DNA of 64,000 nucleotides from JAKFWF01 sp031429105 (GCA_031429105.1 JANOYV010000096.1:3889-67888), one strand, 5' to 3'. Positions 51,560-60,828 are shown, numbered from the stretch's first letter. The notes: generated from the letters alone by a model not told the origin. Program-made: numbers and translations.

Positions 51560-52204
51560 TCAGAATGGCCGACGCGGACCGGTATCGACGTGGAACAAGC
51601 CACCACCGTAGTGCTTGTAGCCGCCGCCAAGGCTGGCAAGGTAACTCGCCGCACCTGAAATGTTGCCGCTGACCCTGAAATCTACTGCATCGCCGGAGAG
51701 GTGATAGGATTTCGGCGCTCCACCAACGCGAGAATTGTGGCCGGCACTGCGGCATGTCGATGAAACAGTGACGCTGCCGTAGCTGGCGGCGACAGCTGAA
51801 ACGGCGCTGCGCAAGCTACCGTTCAAACAACCTGAATCGGCAACCCAACGGACGTTACCACTGCCGCCGGACAAACTACGCCCAGGCTTCGGAGCGCTGA
51901 AGTCGGTGTCACGTCCAAGACTGGCAACCTGACGACCGCGGCTCGCTGCACGCCGCGAACCGGTTGACTCGGCATCGCTGTCGGAATTGCGCGAATTACT
52001 TCTGCTAGACGAGCGGCGCAAGGTTGCGCGCTCTTCCTGGCTTACCGTGCCAGCACCAATTTTATTAAACTGACCTCCCGTCATTGTTTCAAGCGATCCG
52101 TCGGCCATTGCTACATTCGAACCGGCAGCGGCGATGACGAGCATGGCCATTGGCAACAATAAAAACTTCAGCGCCAACGCGGCGCGGTTGAAAGTTGTAC
52201 GCAT
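51560..52204 (-). CDS. YcbK/M15-type D-Ala-D-Ala peptidase-like protein
   Basis: 214 residues with a signal peptide (about residues 1-35, ending GSNVAMADG). A Ser/Arg-rich linker follows (SSSRSNSRNSDSDAESTG). The C-terminal 100 residues match the peptidase M15A (DUF882-like) fold: Cys pair in GCLNG and STCRSAGHN, zinc-binding H and D in KSYHLSGDAVDFRV, and HVDTGPRR near the end. A periplasmic murein-cutting or -binding enzyme. AAGGAG lies before the start. It is monocistronic. Confidence 0.82.
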   Translation of the reverse strand: MRTTFNRAALALKFLLLPMAMLVIAAAGSNVAMADGSLETMTGGQFNKIGAGTVSQEERATLRRSSSRSNSRNSDSDAESTGSRRAASRGRQVASLGRDTDFSAPKPGRSLSGGSGNVRWVADSGCLNGSLRSAVSAVAASYGSVTVSSTCRSAGHNSRVGGAPKSYHLSGDAVDFRVSGNISGAASYLASLGGGYKHYGGGLFHVDTGPRRPF

Positions 52205-52453
52205 GACGATAACTCCTTAACCCGTTTTTCGAAGTGCCGAGTGCGTGGCGAACTGTTTCGCCGTCAAACCCCTATTGCACCGTGCACGGCGGGTCCCATA
52301 GGCGCGTTTGTTCCGAATCGGGACAGCATTCTTAATGACTGGTTAACGATAAAGTTTTGATCAAAGTAAACAGTTAGGTTTTACTTGGGCAATACTTGGT
52401 TAATCAAAATTCGCGAAACCAGGCCAAGTGAGCAAAGCGAACGCATCGGCGCT
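52205..52453. other. AT-rich gap upstream of the M15-like gene
   Basis: 249 bp between the aldolase stop and the peptidase start; AT-rich at 52330-52430 (TTGATCAA at about 52355). Probable promoter of the peptidase. No RNA or repeat recognised. Confidence 0.4.
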
Positions 52454-53233
52454 TTATGTCGGCGACTTAAGGCTCGAACCCGCCGCCGCCAGGTAGGCCG
52501 TGGAGCCTTCACTCAACAGTTTGGGAACGTGGGTATAGATATACAGACAGCCAGCGCCGAGGACCTCGGGCAGTGCGTCGGCTGTGGCTGGCATACCTGG
52601 TGCTTTGCCAGCGCTGCGAATGGCTGCAATTGTTTCGGCGATGGCTTGGGCAACAGGCGGTGCTTTCGGGTTCCCGGGATGCCCCATGGACTGGGATAGA
52701 TCAGATGGACCAACAAAAAATACATCGACACCTTCGACTTTCAGCATTTCGTCGATATTTGGCAATGCCGCTTGGTGCTCGATTTGCACGCAAACGAGCG
52801 ACTGGGCATTAGCTTGTTCCGTAAAGTCAGCCATCTTGGCTCCAAGCCCCCAGCGATCCGGCCGGGTGCCAGCAGCAAGTCCGCGTCCGCCTCCTTTGCC
52901 AAACTTGACGGCAGCAACTGCGCGCCTGGCATCATCTGCCGTATTCACATGCGGCACCTGCACACCCATGACACCCCGATCCATCAGGGCTGTAATTTCA
53001 CTCGAGGTGTTGGATTTCGGACGCCCGATCGGCGTGATGCCAACCGCGTCAGCCGCCATGCACATCAACTCGACATCGCCCGGTCCGATCGAGCCATGTT
53101 CACAATCGATCAGGACCCAATCAAAACCAGCGTAACCGATCATTTCGACCAGTTGCGGCGATGGGAACATGATTGAGCAACCGAAGGATGGCTGACCGTT
53201 CGCTATGTTTTGCTTCATGCGGTTCGGTTTCAT
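52454..53233 (-). CDS. HpcH/HpaI-family aldolase
   Basis: 259 residues, class II pyruvate aldolase fold. CSIMFPSPQLVEMIGYAGFDWVLIDCEHG is the family start (His and Glu near metal), RGVMGVQVPHVNTADDARRAV, VCVQIEHQAALPNIDEML (metal-binding Glu), and VDVFFVGPSDLSQSMGHPG (Asp metal ligand). It makes or cleaves 2-oxo-4-hydroxy acids. Last gene of a three-gene unit behind two EamA transporters, joined by ATGA overlaps; it may act on an imported or exported oxo-acid. Confidence 0.9.
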   Translation of the reverse strand: MKPNRMKQNIANGQPSFGCSIMFPSPQLVEMIGYAGFDWVLIDCEHGSIGPGDVELMCMAADAVGITPIGRPKSNTSSEITALMDRGVMGVQVPHVNTADDARRAVAAVKFGKGGGRGLAAGTRPDRWGLGAKMADFTEQANAQSLVCVQIEHQAALPNIDEMLKVEGVDVFFVGPSDLSQSMGHPGNPKAPPVAQAIAETIAAIRSAGKAPGMPATADALPEVLGAGCLYIYTHVPKLLSEGSTAYLAAAGSSLKSPT

Positions 53234-54141
53234 CGGGCTATCTCCTCGACACGGCGGTTGGCCTGCCTTTGCAGAACGCGCTCACGGTGGAAGGTATAAA
53301 TGCCGGCCAAACTGACCGCAGAGATGCCAACCATTGCCGGCAAATCAGGAATATGCCCCCAAATGGCGAAGCCCAGGAGCAACGCCCATACGATTCCCGC
53401 ATAGCGGAACGGCGCCACGACCGAAATTTCAGCTGATCGGACGGCGGTTATCACACATAGCTGGCCGACCATTGAGAGCACGCCTGCGCCCATGAGCATC
53501 CCGACTTCAAGCGCGCGGGGTGTATGCCAGGTTTCGAATAGACAGCCGACGAGACTAGCGAGCGTTACAGCCGCAGCTGAGACCGCGAGGATTAAAGGCG
53601 TCGGCATCAGCGGGTCGATCCGACGGGTCGAGATATCGCGGACTGCTGCACAAACCACCGACAAAATGGCGCAGACCGACCACCAGTTGAAGGCACTTGT
53701 CCCAGGTTTTACGATGAGCAAGGCTCCCAGCAGGCCGACAGCGACAGCGCTCCAGCGGCGCATCCCGACCTTTTCGCCAAGAAATAGCGCCGAACCAGCC
53801 GTCATCGTCAGCGGCGCAACCTGAAGCACTGCCATGATATCGGCAAAGTGCATGCGTCCGAGCGCCGCTTGGAACAACAACGATGCCGTGACGTCGCCGC
53901 CGGCCCGCAGTCCCATGGCTCCTGTAAAGGCCCGCTTAATCTGGCCCCCGGCGCCGGTTAGATAAGCAAAAGTCGTTACTAGGCATGCAGCGGTCAAACT
54001 GCGGATAAACATGGTCTGCGTTGTCGGCAGCTGGGTTGCTGCGAGTTTCATCAACGCATCGCCGCAGCAAAACACCGCCGTTGCCGCGACCATTGCGAGA
54101 ATGCCGCGCGTTGTGCCCGTTAAGCTTGAAAACCATCTCAT
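53230..54141 (-). CDS. EamA-family (DMT) transporter
   Basis: 303 residues from ATG 54141, which overlaps the upstream stop (ATGA). About ten membrane segments in two EamA repeats (GILAMVAATAVFCCGDALMKLAAT; LILAVSAAAVTLASLVGC). APLTMTAGSALFLGEKVGMRRW and VAPFRYAGIVWALLLGFAIWG are typical. Exports or imports small metabolites; type unknown. A paralogue is immediately upstream. Confidence 0.9.
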   Translation of the reverse strand: MRWFSSLTGTTRGILAMVAATAVFCCGDALMKLAATQLPTTQTMFIRSLTAACLVTTFAYLTGAGGQIKRAFTGAMGLRAGGDVTASLLFQAALGRMHFADIMAVLQVAPLTMTAGSALFLGEKVGMRRWSAVAVGLLGALLIVKPGTSAFNWWSVCAILSVVCAAVRDISTRRIDPLMPTPLILAVSAAAVTLASLVGCLFETWHTPRALEVGMLMGAGVLSMVGQLCVITAVRSAEISVVAPFRYAGIVWALLLGFAIWGHIPDLPAMVGISAVSLAGIYTFHRERVLQRQANRRVEEIAR

Positions 54142-55064
54142 GAATGGCCAGCCTTCGTTGCCGCCTCGTGCTTGCGCACCATTTCGCGATGGAAGGTGTA
54201 TGCGCCAGCGCCAACCACAATTGCGATACCCACCCAAGTCGGCCAGTCGGGTACTTCGTTGAAAAGGACGTAGGCCCAAACAAGTGCGAAAAGCATTGAT
54301 GTATACCGGAACGGCGCAACGACAGCGATGTCGCCACAGCGCATCGCAATGATCGAGCCGTAGTAGCCACCTGTTACGCCAAGCGCGGAGACGGCAAGGC
54401 TTGCGACAATTCCGAGTGTTGGATCAGTCCAGGTTTCAAGCGGGCGGATACATATCCCGGAAAGCGTGACAGCCATCGACGACACCAAAATGATCAGTAA
54501 GGCCGGCACCGCATTGCCCAGCACGCGCGTTACGAGGTCTCGGACTGCGACGAAGAATACGCATGCCACGATTAATAGTGCTGCAGGATTGAACGCACTC
54601 GTGCCCGGCCGGATGATCAACAAAACGCCAATTAGGCCGACCACTGTTGCCAACCATCGCCGCCAACCTACCGGCTCTTTAAGGAACAGCGCTGCGCCTG
54701 CCGTAACCGCTAGCGGCGTAAACTGCCCGATTGCAGCAGCATCCGCGAACGGTAGACGCAACAGGCCCGCAAAGAAAAACAGCGTGGCACCGACTTCGAC
54801 CACCGTGCGAAGCGCCATCACGGGCGTGAACACGCGACGATAATTGGCAATGTCACCCGTCACGATGGCCAGCGTTGCGACCAGCATCGTCGCAAATAAG
54901 CCGCGCAGGAACATGATTTGCCCGATCGGCATATCGGCACCCACTTGTTTGATCAGCGTATCGCTCGAAACGAAGCACGCCATGCTGAACAACATGGCTG
55001 CAATCCCGCGTGCATTCGAACCGCGCGTCATATCGACTTTGTGCGCCTTATGGAGCGTTGCCAT
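54138..55064 (-). CDS. EamA-family (DMT) transporter
   Basis: 308 residues; ATG 55064, or M12 at 55031. Ten membrane segments (GIAAMLFSMACFVSSDTLIKQ; ALLIILVSSMAVTLSGICI). Shares motifs with the next gene (RPGTSAFNP/KPGTSAFNW; VAPFRYTSMLFALVWAYVLF/VAPFRYAGIVWALLLGFAIW), so the pair arose by tandem duplication. First gene of the three-gene unit with the HpcH/HpaI aldolase. Confidence 0.9.
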   Translation of the reverse strand: MATLHKAHKVDMTRGSNARGIAAMLFSMACFVSSDTLIKQVGADMPIGQIMFLRGLFATMLVATLAIVTGDIANYRRVFTPVMALRTVVEVGATLFFFAGLLRLPFADAAAIGQFTPLAVTAGAALFLKEPVGWRRWLATVVGLIGVLLIIRPGTSAFNPAALLIVACVFFVAVRDLVTRVLGNAVPALLIILVSSMAVTLSGICIRPLETWTDPTLGIVASLAVSALGVTGGYYGSIIAMRCGDIAVVAPFRYTSMLFALVWAYVLFNEVPDWPTWVGIAIVVGAGAYTFHREMVRKHEAATKAGHS

Positions 55065-55212
55065 CGCAGCCGCCGTCCCCCCAATTTTATCGTCGAGCGA
55101 TCAGCGACGACGCGATGCCACGTCATTGCATGTGAGGGGCTGGTTCGAAAGGCGCAACAGCGCATGGCTCTAGCGCGCTGTGGAGAACATGTTCTTGGCC
55201 CGCGTGGAGAAC

Positions 55213-56403
55213 TCACGGCCTGTCTGGCGCATATCCAAGTGCCGAGCGTTGCCACGCTGCTGACCAAGTTGCGGGCGCGCGTTCCTTCGGCTGGCTCGCC
55301 GATCGGCCACTGCCAGTAAACGCCACTTCGATAGGCGGCACTTGCGCGTTTGATGCAGTGACGCGTGGTGGCGATGGTTTTGTCGTAACTTTAGGTATCG
55401 GCTTTGCGGATCGCGGACTGTCTTTGGTGATGCGCCCGGTGTTTGCAACCGAGGCTCGCTTGACAGATACCACCGGCGCCTGGATCGGCATTATCGCCTT
55501 GATGAACCCAATCTTCGGTGCGGTCGGTTTTAGCACCAAGTCATGCGCCGGTTGCGCCATCACAAGATCAACTGCAATCAATGGTGCGCGTGGTTGAGCC
55601 ACTGCCAAACTGGCGCGGGGGAGTTCGAGCGAGGCTGCCTTAACCGCCAGATTTGTCTGCGTGCGCGCAAGTAGTCCGCCATTGAGATCAACGAGCTCGA
55701 TGTCAACGATTTGGGTCGCCGAATTGACCGTATACACAGTCAAGTTCAAATCGCTGACGGCCTGGGGATCGATCAACCAGGTTCCAGCCGCTCCGGGGTG
55801 ACCGACCGAAAGACCGACATAGGGCGGCAGGCTAGCGATTCGAATCAAGGAGCCCAATGGCACCTGCCCTCGTTCGCTGAAATTAATGCTGAACGGGGTC
55901 GCCCGCCCTACTTCAGCTTCAACTTGGCCGGGCACAATGAGCGCCAATGGCGCTTCACTGGATAAGGATTGCATCGTCGGCGGCCCCATCAGGGAGGGCG
56001 CTGCAAATGCACTGACCGATCGATCTTGTGAAGCAACCAAAGCTGCATTGTTCTGTTGTTGAAGTAGTGCGACGGGTCGGGCGACGATGAGTGGTGCAGT
56101 CAGCATCGGCAAAACCAGTAAGAGCCCGATCAGGAGTGGCAGACCGAACCCACCGCAAAATGCCGCAGCCAAACGACCGTTGTCGCTCAGTCTGTCTTTA
56201 CAGGCGCCGCGCAGCATTAACGCCATTTCGGCCAAGCACGCTTGATAGACCGAAATCTGCGTGTCCACTGCTTTGGATACCACGAATTGTGATGACGTGC
56301 CGTCATGCAGCCCGTCAACTCGATTGAGAATCGTTCGCAACGTCGGACTGCCGTGAATTTCCGTCACAGTGCCGATGGTGGCTATATTGGGGAGCAACGA
56401 CAT
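55213..56403 (-). CDS. Membrane-anchored protein of unknown function
   Basis: About 396 residues from the in-frame ATG at 56403; an upstream start at 56490 adds 29. One membrane segment (GLPLLIGLLLVLPMLTAPLIV, around 80-100) then a long outside region. Sequence features: Ala/Pro-rich stretch, then VPGQVEAEVGRATPFSINFS, GSLIRIASLPPYVGLSVGHP, AGTWLIDPQAVSDLNLTVYT, then a Pro/Ala/Lys-rich tail. Similar proteins exist in rhizobia, as far as I recall, but I do not know a function. The beta-rich middle part resembles a small surface domain. Alone in its direction. Confidence 0.62.
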   Translation of the reverse strand: MSLLPNIATIGTVTEIHGSPTLRTILNRVDGLHDGTSSQFVVSKAVDTQISVYQACLAEMALMLRGACKDRLSDNGRLAAAFCGGFGLPLLIGLLLVLPMLTAPLIVARPVALLQQQNNAALVASQDRSVSAFAAPSLMGPPTMQSLSSEAPLALIVPGQVEAEVGRATPFSINFSERGQVPLGSLIRIASLPPYVGLSVGHPGAAGTWLIDPQAVSDLNLTVYTVNSATQIVDIELVDLNGGLLARTQTNLAVKAASLELPRASLAVAQPRAPLIAVDLVMAQPAHDLVLKPTAPKIGFIKAIMPIQAPVVSVKRASVANTGRITKDSPRSAKPIPKVTTKPSPPRVTASNAQVPPIEVAFTGSGRSASQPKERAPATWSAAWQRSALGYAPDRP

Positions 56404-56490
56404 GGGAAACGCTCGCAGCTGCTTGATCGACAGACCCCATTTTGGGTCCAAAAGCACCGGATCGGGCTCCCCACGCGAGCTCGACACCAA

Positions 56491-56721
56491 CTATCATCGT
56501 CCAATTGCCCCCGCGACTGCGGCGAACTTCAGGCAGATTATATAAAAACAACTATAACCGACTATATTTATTTGAAAATTACATCACATTTGCAACCGCG
56601 CATCGCGGAATTGAGGCGACTTGGTAAACACAGCACCATGCGGCATACAAACGAATTGCCGACGGTAATGACATGAGAACCGTTGTTGTCGAACGACCAT
56701 GCAAGGCGCTACGTAAAGCAA
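56491..56721. promoter_or_regulatory. Divergent gap upstream of thiS
   Basis: 231 bp with an AT-rich core at 56536-56590 and a repeated ACTATA. Likely promoters for thiS and the leftward gene. I looked for a TPP riboswitch (CTGAGA... and ACCTGATC...) and did not see one. Confidence 0.4.
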
Positions 56722-56961
56722 ATGGACAGCACAAACGAAAACAGTACATGCGCAGTGCCGCCGCTCATACTGGTCATCAATGGGCATCCGCTCACCGTTT
56801 CTGCTTTGACCCTAGCAGACCTCTTGAGCGAGACGGGCTATGGTGACGCTAAAGTCGCTACTGCCCGCAATGGTGACTTTGTGCCGGAACGGCTTCGCGC
56901 TAGCACGAAGTTGGTTGACGGTGACCGGATCGAGATATTGAGCCCGCGACAAGGCGGGTAG
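56722..56961 (+). CDS. thiS: Sulfur-carrier protein ThiS
   Basis: 79 residues from ATG 56722 (upstream alternative at 56683). Ubiquitin-like fold with ILVINGHPLTVSALTLADLL, VATARNGDFVPE, IEILSPRQGG, and the C-terminal GG that takes the thiocarboxylate. Carries sulfur to ThiG for the thiazole ring of thiamine. thiG starts 52 bp later. No thiF-type activator or thiO was seen in the window. Confidence 0.9.
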   Translation: MDSTNENSTCAVPPLILVINGHPLTVSALTLADLLSETGYGDAKVATARNGDFVPERLRASTKLVDGDRIEILSPRQGG

Positions 56962-57013
56962 TCTAGTGCCGCGCTCAACACTGAGGTCGAATGTTACGTC
57001 TAAAGGCCAAAAC

Positions 57014-57814
57014 ATGCCCGACGAGTTCCTGACTGCTTATGGCGTGCCCTTTACATCGCGCCTCCTCATGGGCACAGCGCTTTACACCTCGCCCGAGGTG
57101 TTGAGCCAATCGGTCAAGGCATCAGGTTCGCAAATCGTGACGGTATCACTCCGTCGGGAAGCGGCTCGGGCCAAAACTGGCCAACGATTCTGGGAATTGA
57201 TCCGGGCACTTGGTGTGACAGTGCTGCCGAACACGGCTGGATGCCGGACCGCGAAAGAAGCCATTACGACCGCCGAGATGGCCCGGGAGGTCTTCGGCAC
57301 GGATTGGATCAAGCTTGAGGTGATCGCCAACGACGATACGCTCCAGCCGGATTTATTCGGACTGGTTGAGGCAGCAGGACACCTGTCGCGAGACGGGTTC
57401 AAGGTATTTCCATACACAACAGAAGACCTAGGTGCCGCCGAGCGGCTGCTTGCAGCAGGCTGCGAAGTATTGATGCCCTGGGGCGCACCGATCGGTTCTG
57501 GCCGAGGCCTTAACAATCCGTACGGCTTGAAAACCATGCGCAACTATTTCCCCGGCGTTCCGCTGGTCGTCGATGCCGGTATCGGCGCACCCTCACATGC
57601 CGCTGCTGCCATGGAACTTGGCTACGATGCGGTTCTACTCAACACGGCAATTGCAAAGGCTGGCGACCCTCCACGCATGGCTTCTGCGTTCGCCGACGCA
57701 ATTCGCGCAGGTCGGTCCGCCTATGAGGCCGGCCTCATGGAAATGCGCGATATGGCTGCACCTTCGACACCAGTAGCTGGAACGCCGTTCTTCGATCTAG
57801 GTGGCTCGCAATGA
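57014..57814 (+). CDS. thiG: Thiazole synthase ThiG
   Basis: 266 residues from ATG 57014. TIM-barrel enzyme: SRLLMGTALYTSPEVLSQSV, VTVSLRREA, LPNTAGCRTAKEAITTAEMARE, WIKLEVIANDDTLQPD (Schiff-base Lys in KLEVI), EVLMPWGAPIGSGRGLNNPYGLK, VDAGIGAPSHAAAAMELGYDAVLLNTAIAKAGDP. Joins deoxyxylulose phosphate, dehydroglycine and ThiS thiocarboxylate. ATGA overlap with thiE. Confidence 0.95.
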   Translation: MPDEFLTAYGVPFTSRLLMGTALYTSPEVLSQSVKASGSQIVTVSLRREAARAKTGQRFWELIRALGVTVLPNTAGCRTAKEAITTAEMAREVFGTDWIKLEVIANDDTLQPDLFGLVEAAGHLSRDGFKVFPYTTEDLGAAERLLAAGCEVLMPWGAPIGSGRGLNNPYGLKTMRNYFPGVPLVVDAGIGAPSHAAAAMELGYDAVLLNTAIAKAGDPPRMASAFADAIRAGRSAYEAGLMEMRDMAAPSTPVAGTPFFDLGGSQ

Positions 57815-58434
57815 GCACAACACTCGATATTTTCTATCCGATCGTGCCCAATTTGGATTGGCTCCGACGGATTGTGCCACTCGGCGTGCGCACAGTGCAG
57901 CTGCGACTGAAAGAGGCAACTCCGGACGAAATCGCGCGGCAAATTGATGCCAGCCTAGATCTGTGCGCGCGCCATAACTGCCAACTGATTATTAACGACC
58001 ATTGGCGCGAAGCACTTAAGGCTGGGGCCAACTACGTGCATCTGGGCCAAGAGGATTTGGCAGCGGCCGACATTTCAGCGCTTAAGGCGAGCGGCGTTCG
58101 TTTCGGCCTATCATCGCATAGCTTGGAGGAACTTGATGTCGCCCTCGCAACCAACCCTGATTACATCGCCCTAGGGCCGATCTGGGAGACCAAGCTGAAG
58201 GCGATGAAATGGGCTCCGCAGGGGCTTGAGCGCCTGCAGATTTGGCGCAGTCGCATGGGCTCGATCCCACTGGTAGCGATTGCTGGAATCACACTCGAGC
58301 GGGCGCCACTTGTAATCGAAGCCGGTGCCGATAGCGCCGCCGTCATCACTGACTTTATAACACATGATGACCCTGACAGACGGGTTGCTGCGTGGGTCGC
58401 TTGGGCACACCAAAACACCTTGTCATCAAACTGA
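57811..58434 (+). CDS. thiE: Thiamine-phosphate synthase ThiE
   Basis: 207 residues. VQLRLKE, LIINDHWREALKAGANYVHLGQEDL, FGLSSHSLEELDVALATNPDYIALGPIW, VAIAGITLERAPLVIEAGADSAAVI. Joins the pyrimidine and thiazole halves to thiamine phosphate. The usual TxTK after the phosphate-binding strand reads ETKLKAMKWAPQG here. thiS-thiG-thiE form one unit; thiC is elsewhere. Confidence 0.92.
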   Translation: MSTTLDIFYPIVPNLDWLRRIVPLGVRTVQLRLKEATPDEIARQIDASLDLCARHNCQLIINDHWREALKAGANYVHLGQEDLAAADISALKASGVRFGLSSHSLEELDVALATNPDYIALGPIWETKLKAMKWAPQGLERLQIWRSRMGSIPLVAIAGITLERAPLVIEAGADSAAVITDFITHDDPDRRVAAWVAWAHQNTLSSN

Positions 58435-58573
58435 TATATCTGAGGTGCATATTACGGCAAGATGTAGCTCGCTAGCCGTCTAACTGCTGTGCACTCGCGC
58501 AGTGGTTGGGGCGCTATCGGCTACATTGTTCGTGTTGGTAGTCGTTGCCGGAATCGCAATCTGGTGGTGCTAA

Positions 58574-59533
58574 ATGGCCTATCGGCTGAAATTAAAAGAG
58601 CCATTGGACGACGGTTTGCGGCGTATCGCTGATGCTCAGATCACGCGCGCTATCGCCCATATGGAAGCCGCAGTTGAACGCACCTCGATCCACGAGACGA
58701 GGAAGTGTCTCAAGCGAACACGAGCGCTCTTGCGTTTCTTTCGCCCGACGATCGGCGACACTTCCTTCAAATATCTGAACTCGACGCTGCGTGACATTGG
58801 ACAATCGCTCTCCGAGCGTCGCGACACCGACGTGATGGTCCAGACCGTCGCTGGTCTGGTACAGTCCGCTGGCTTAAAGCCGACAGCCGCTGCCCAGCTC
58901 AACAGGGCCATACTCAAATCTCGCATGAACCAGCTGGGTCTCGGCTGGCAAGCGCACAATTCACAACGGACAATTTCCGATCTGCTCAGCGTGCGCGAGG
59001 CGATTGATACCGTGGTGTGCGCGGACGCAGGGGGCACGATTGCGACATCTGGAATAGCACGGTGCCTCGATACCGCCCGCGAGACCTTTGATGCGGCTTT
59101 CGAAGACGGCGAAGATGAGGCACTTCACGAGTGGCGAAAAGCCGTGCAGATCCATTGGCGCCACATGCAGCTCGTCTCTACTTCGTGGCTTGCATTCTGC
59201 GATGCACGCATTGTAGAAGCACGCACCATTTCCGCGCTCGTCGGCACCTATCGGGATCTGAGTTTACTGTCAGACCATATCACTGGCGATCAAAATGTCG
59301 TTCGGACTTCTGAAACTGGGGCGTTGAACCTGAAACCAGCGTTACAGCGCACAGTTACAGATCTTATCGACGCCCAGAAAAAACCGTTGCGCGCCAAAGC
59401 CAAACTTCACGGCGAAAGGCTGCTAGCAGAGGGCACAAAAGGCCTATGCCAACGCTTGATGGTCTATTGGACCGCTGCTGCTGAACTTAAAGACGTTGAC
59501 GCCACCATGTCCGTCTTCAGATCGATCGATTGA
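58574..59533 (+). CDS. CHAD-domain protein
   Basis: 319 residues, nearly all helical. CHAD hallmarks: an early conserved His in TSIHETRKCLKRTRALLRFFRP, LNSTLRDIGQSLSERRDTDVM, and LHEWRKAVQIHWRHMQL. CHAD domains bind polyphosphate; this one has no triphosphate-tunnel (CYTH) partner on the same chain. Its last 70 bp overlap the end of the convergent O-antigen-ligase-like gene. A short hydrophobic frame (58502-58573) ends just before it. Confidence 0.87.
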   Translation: MAYRLKLKEPLDDGLRRIADAQITRAIAHMEAAVERTSIHETRKCLKRTRALLRFFRPTIGDTSFKYLNSTLRDIGQSLSERRDTDVMVQTVAGLVQSAGLKPTAAAQLNRAILKSRMNQLGLGWQAHNSQRTISDLLSVREAIDTVVCADAGGTIATSGIARCLDTARETFDAAFEDGEDEALHEWRKAVQIHWRHMQLVSTSWLAFCDARIVEARTISALVGTYRDLSLLSDHITGDQNVVRTSETGALNLKPALQRTVTDLIDAQKKPLRAKAKLHGERLLAEGTKGLCQRLMVYWTAAAELKDVDATMSVFRSID

Positions 59534-60828
59534 GGATCGTTTTCCGGCACCATCCGATCAACAAGCCAACAGCAAATTCCAGTCAGTGCGAACGCCGACA
59601 TGAACCACTCTTGCCAGAGGCTCCAGCTGGTGGCTCCCATCACGGCAAGCGTCGCAAATGAGGCTAAGGCATAGGGCTGTGCACTTGGCCGTAGTCGCGT
59701 TGCAGCGCCGATGGCAGACGCGCCAAGAAGTAGCAACAATGCAGCCCCGATCACTCCAAGTTCGTACCAGACTTGAAGGTATATGTTGTGAGCATGGCGC
59801 ATGGTCCGCAACGCCACGGGATCACCGATGGCGATTTCATAGGAAGCTCGGTTGTTATCGAGTCGCTCGGTCGCCCCAGCGCCAACCCCGATCAAGGGCG
59901 AATTGGAAACTTGGCTTGCGGTGTATTTCCAAATAACGACGCGGGCTCGCGCCGAATAGGGCAGGTGTTCGGAGCGCTGCAGCCGGAGCTCATCGTAAGC
60001 GAAATTTGCAAGTGGTACGACCAATGTGACGGCCACGAGCCAGCCCAATCCAACGAGCGCTACGCCAAGTCGTTGCCGAAAGCGTGCGGCTAAAAATACG
60101 ATAGCGCCCAGCGCAACTGCGAGCGCCGATGTTTCATGCTGCGACTTCACAATTGTCACCATGGCAAGGCCGACAATAGCAGACGCCGCCGCACCGCGCC
60201 AAATCCAAGGCACACCACCTGGGCGCAGGGCTGCCAACATCCCTAAGGCTGGCCACATTAAAAAGCTCGCGAGCGCGATGCTGCGATTGTTGAGATACGA
60301 TGCCAAGTTTAAAATCTCGGCATCGCGAAGCACCATGTGTTTCGGGTTGCGCTGAACAAACGGCAAGTTGTTCAGAAACAAGAGTTTGATCCAATCGTCG
60401 CTGAATTCTTCCATCATCAAAAATACCAAACCAATGGTAAGTCCAATGAGAATGGCATTCGCCAGTTTTTGACATCGCTCGTGCGACAGCAGTGCCAGGC
60501 CGACCGTGGCCGCCCAACTCACAAGTAGCGTTACAATGCCGATTGCCGCAATGTACACCGTGGTCCGCGGCGTTGCCGCCCAAATGCCGCTCAAAAGCAC
60601 GTAGGCAGCAAATATGCTCGCTGCAGCAACAATTGGTGGCATGTGCCTCGAAGCGTGGCCCACGTCGACACTGGCAACACTCGCATAGAGAAGCATCACC
60701 AGCAAAATGAGGATCGCCAAGGTGGTTCGCGGCGCAATCAGCGCTGTCACCACAGCGATGGCCATAATGGTCCCAACCGTGTTAACGCCTAACAGTCGCC
60801 ATGTCCGACCGGTATTTGCCGCCAGCAT
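59464..60828 (-). CDS. O-antigen ligase/polymerase-like (Wzy/WaaL) membrane protein
   Basis: 454 residues, about 11-12 membrane segments. The large periplasmic loop has SARARVVIWKYTASQVSNSPLIGVGAG and RTMRHAHNIYLQVWYELGVIG, the Wzy_C hallmark (H-N...L). Transfers or polymerises surface polysaccharide on lipid A-core or a lipid carrier. It stands alone, without glycan genes beside it. C-terminal residues overlap the CHAD gene antisense. Confidence 0.85.
   Translation of the reverse strand: MLAANTGRTWRLLGVNTVGTIMAIAVVTALIAPRTTLAILILLVMLLYASVASVDVGHASRHMPPIVAAASIFAAYVLLSGIWAATPRTTVYIAAIGIVTLLVSWAATVGLALLSHERCQKLANAILIGLTIGLVFLMMEEFSDDWIKLLFLNNLPFVQRNPKHMVLRDAEILNLASYLNNRSIALASFLMWPALGMLAALRPGGVPWIWRGAAASAIVGLAMVTIVKSQHETSALAVALGAIVFLAARFRQRLGVALVGLGWLVAVTLVVPLANFAYDELRLQRSEHLPYSARARVVIWKYTASQVSNSPLIGVGAGATERLDNNRASYEIAIGDPVALRTMRHAHNIYLQVWYELGVIGAALLLLLGASAIGAATRLRPSAQPYALASFATLAVMGATSWSLWQEWFMSAFALTGICCWLVDRMVPENDPQSIDLKTDMVASTSLSSAAAVQ

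Noticed and set aside
56491..56721. TPP riboswitch before thiS
   Set aside because: The conserved CTGAGA and ACCTGATC-type segments were not found on the + strand.
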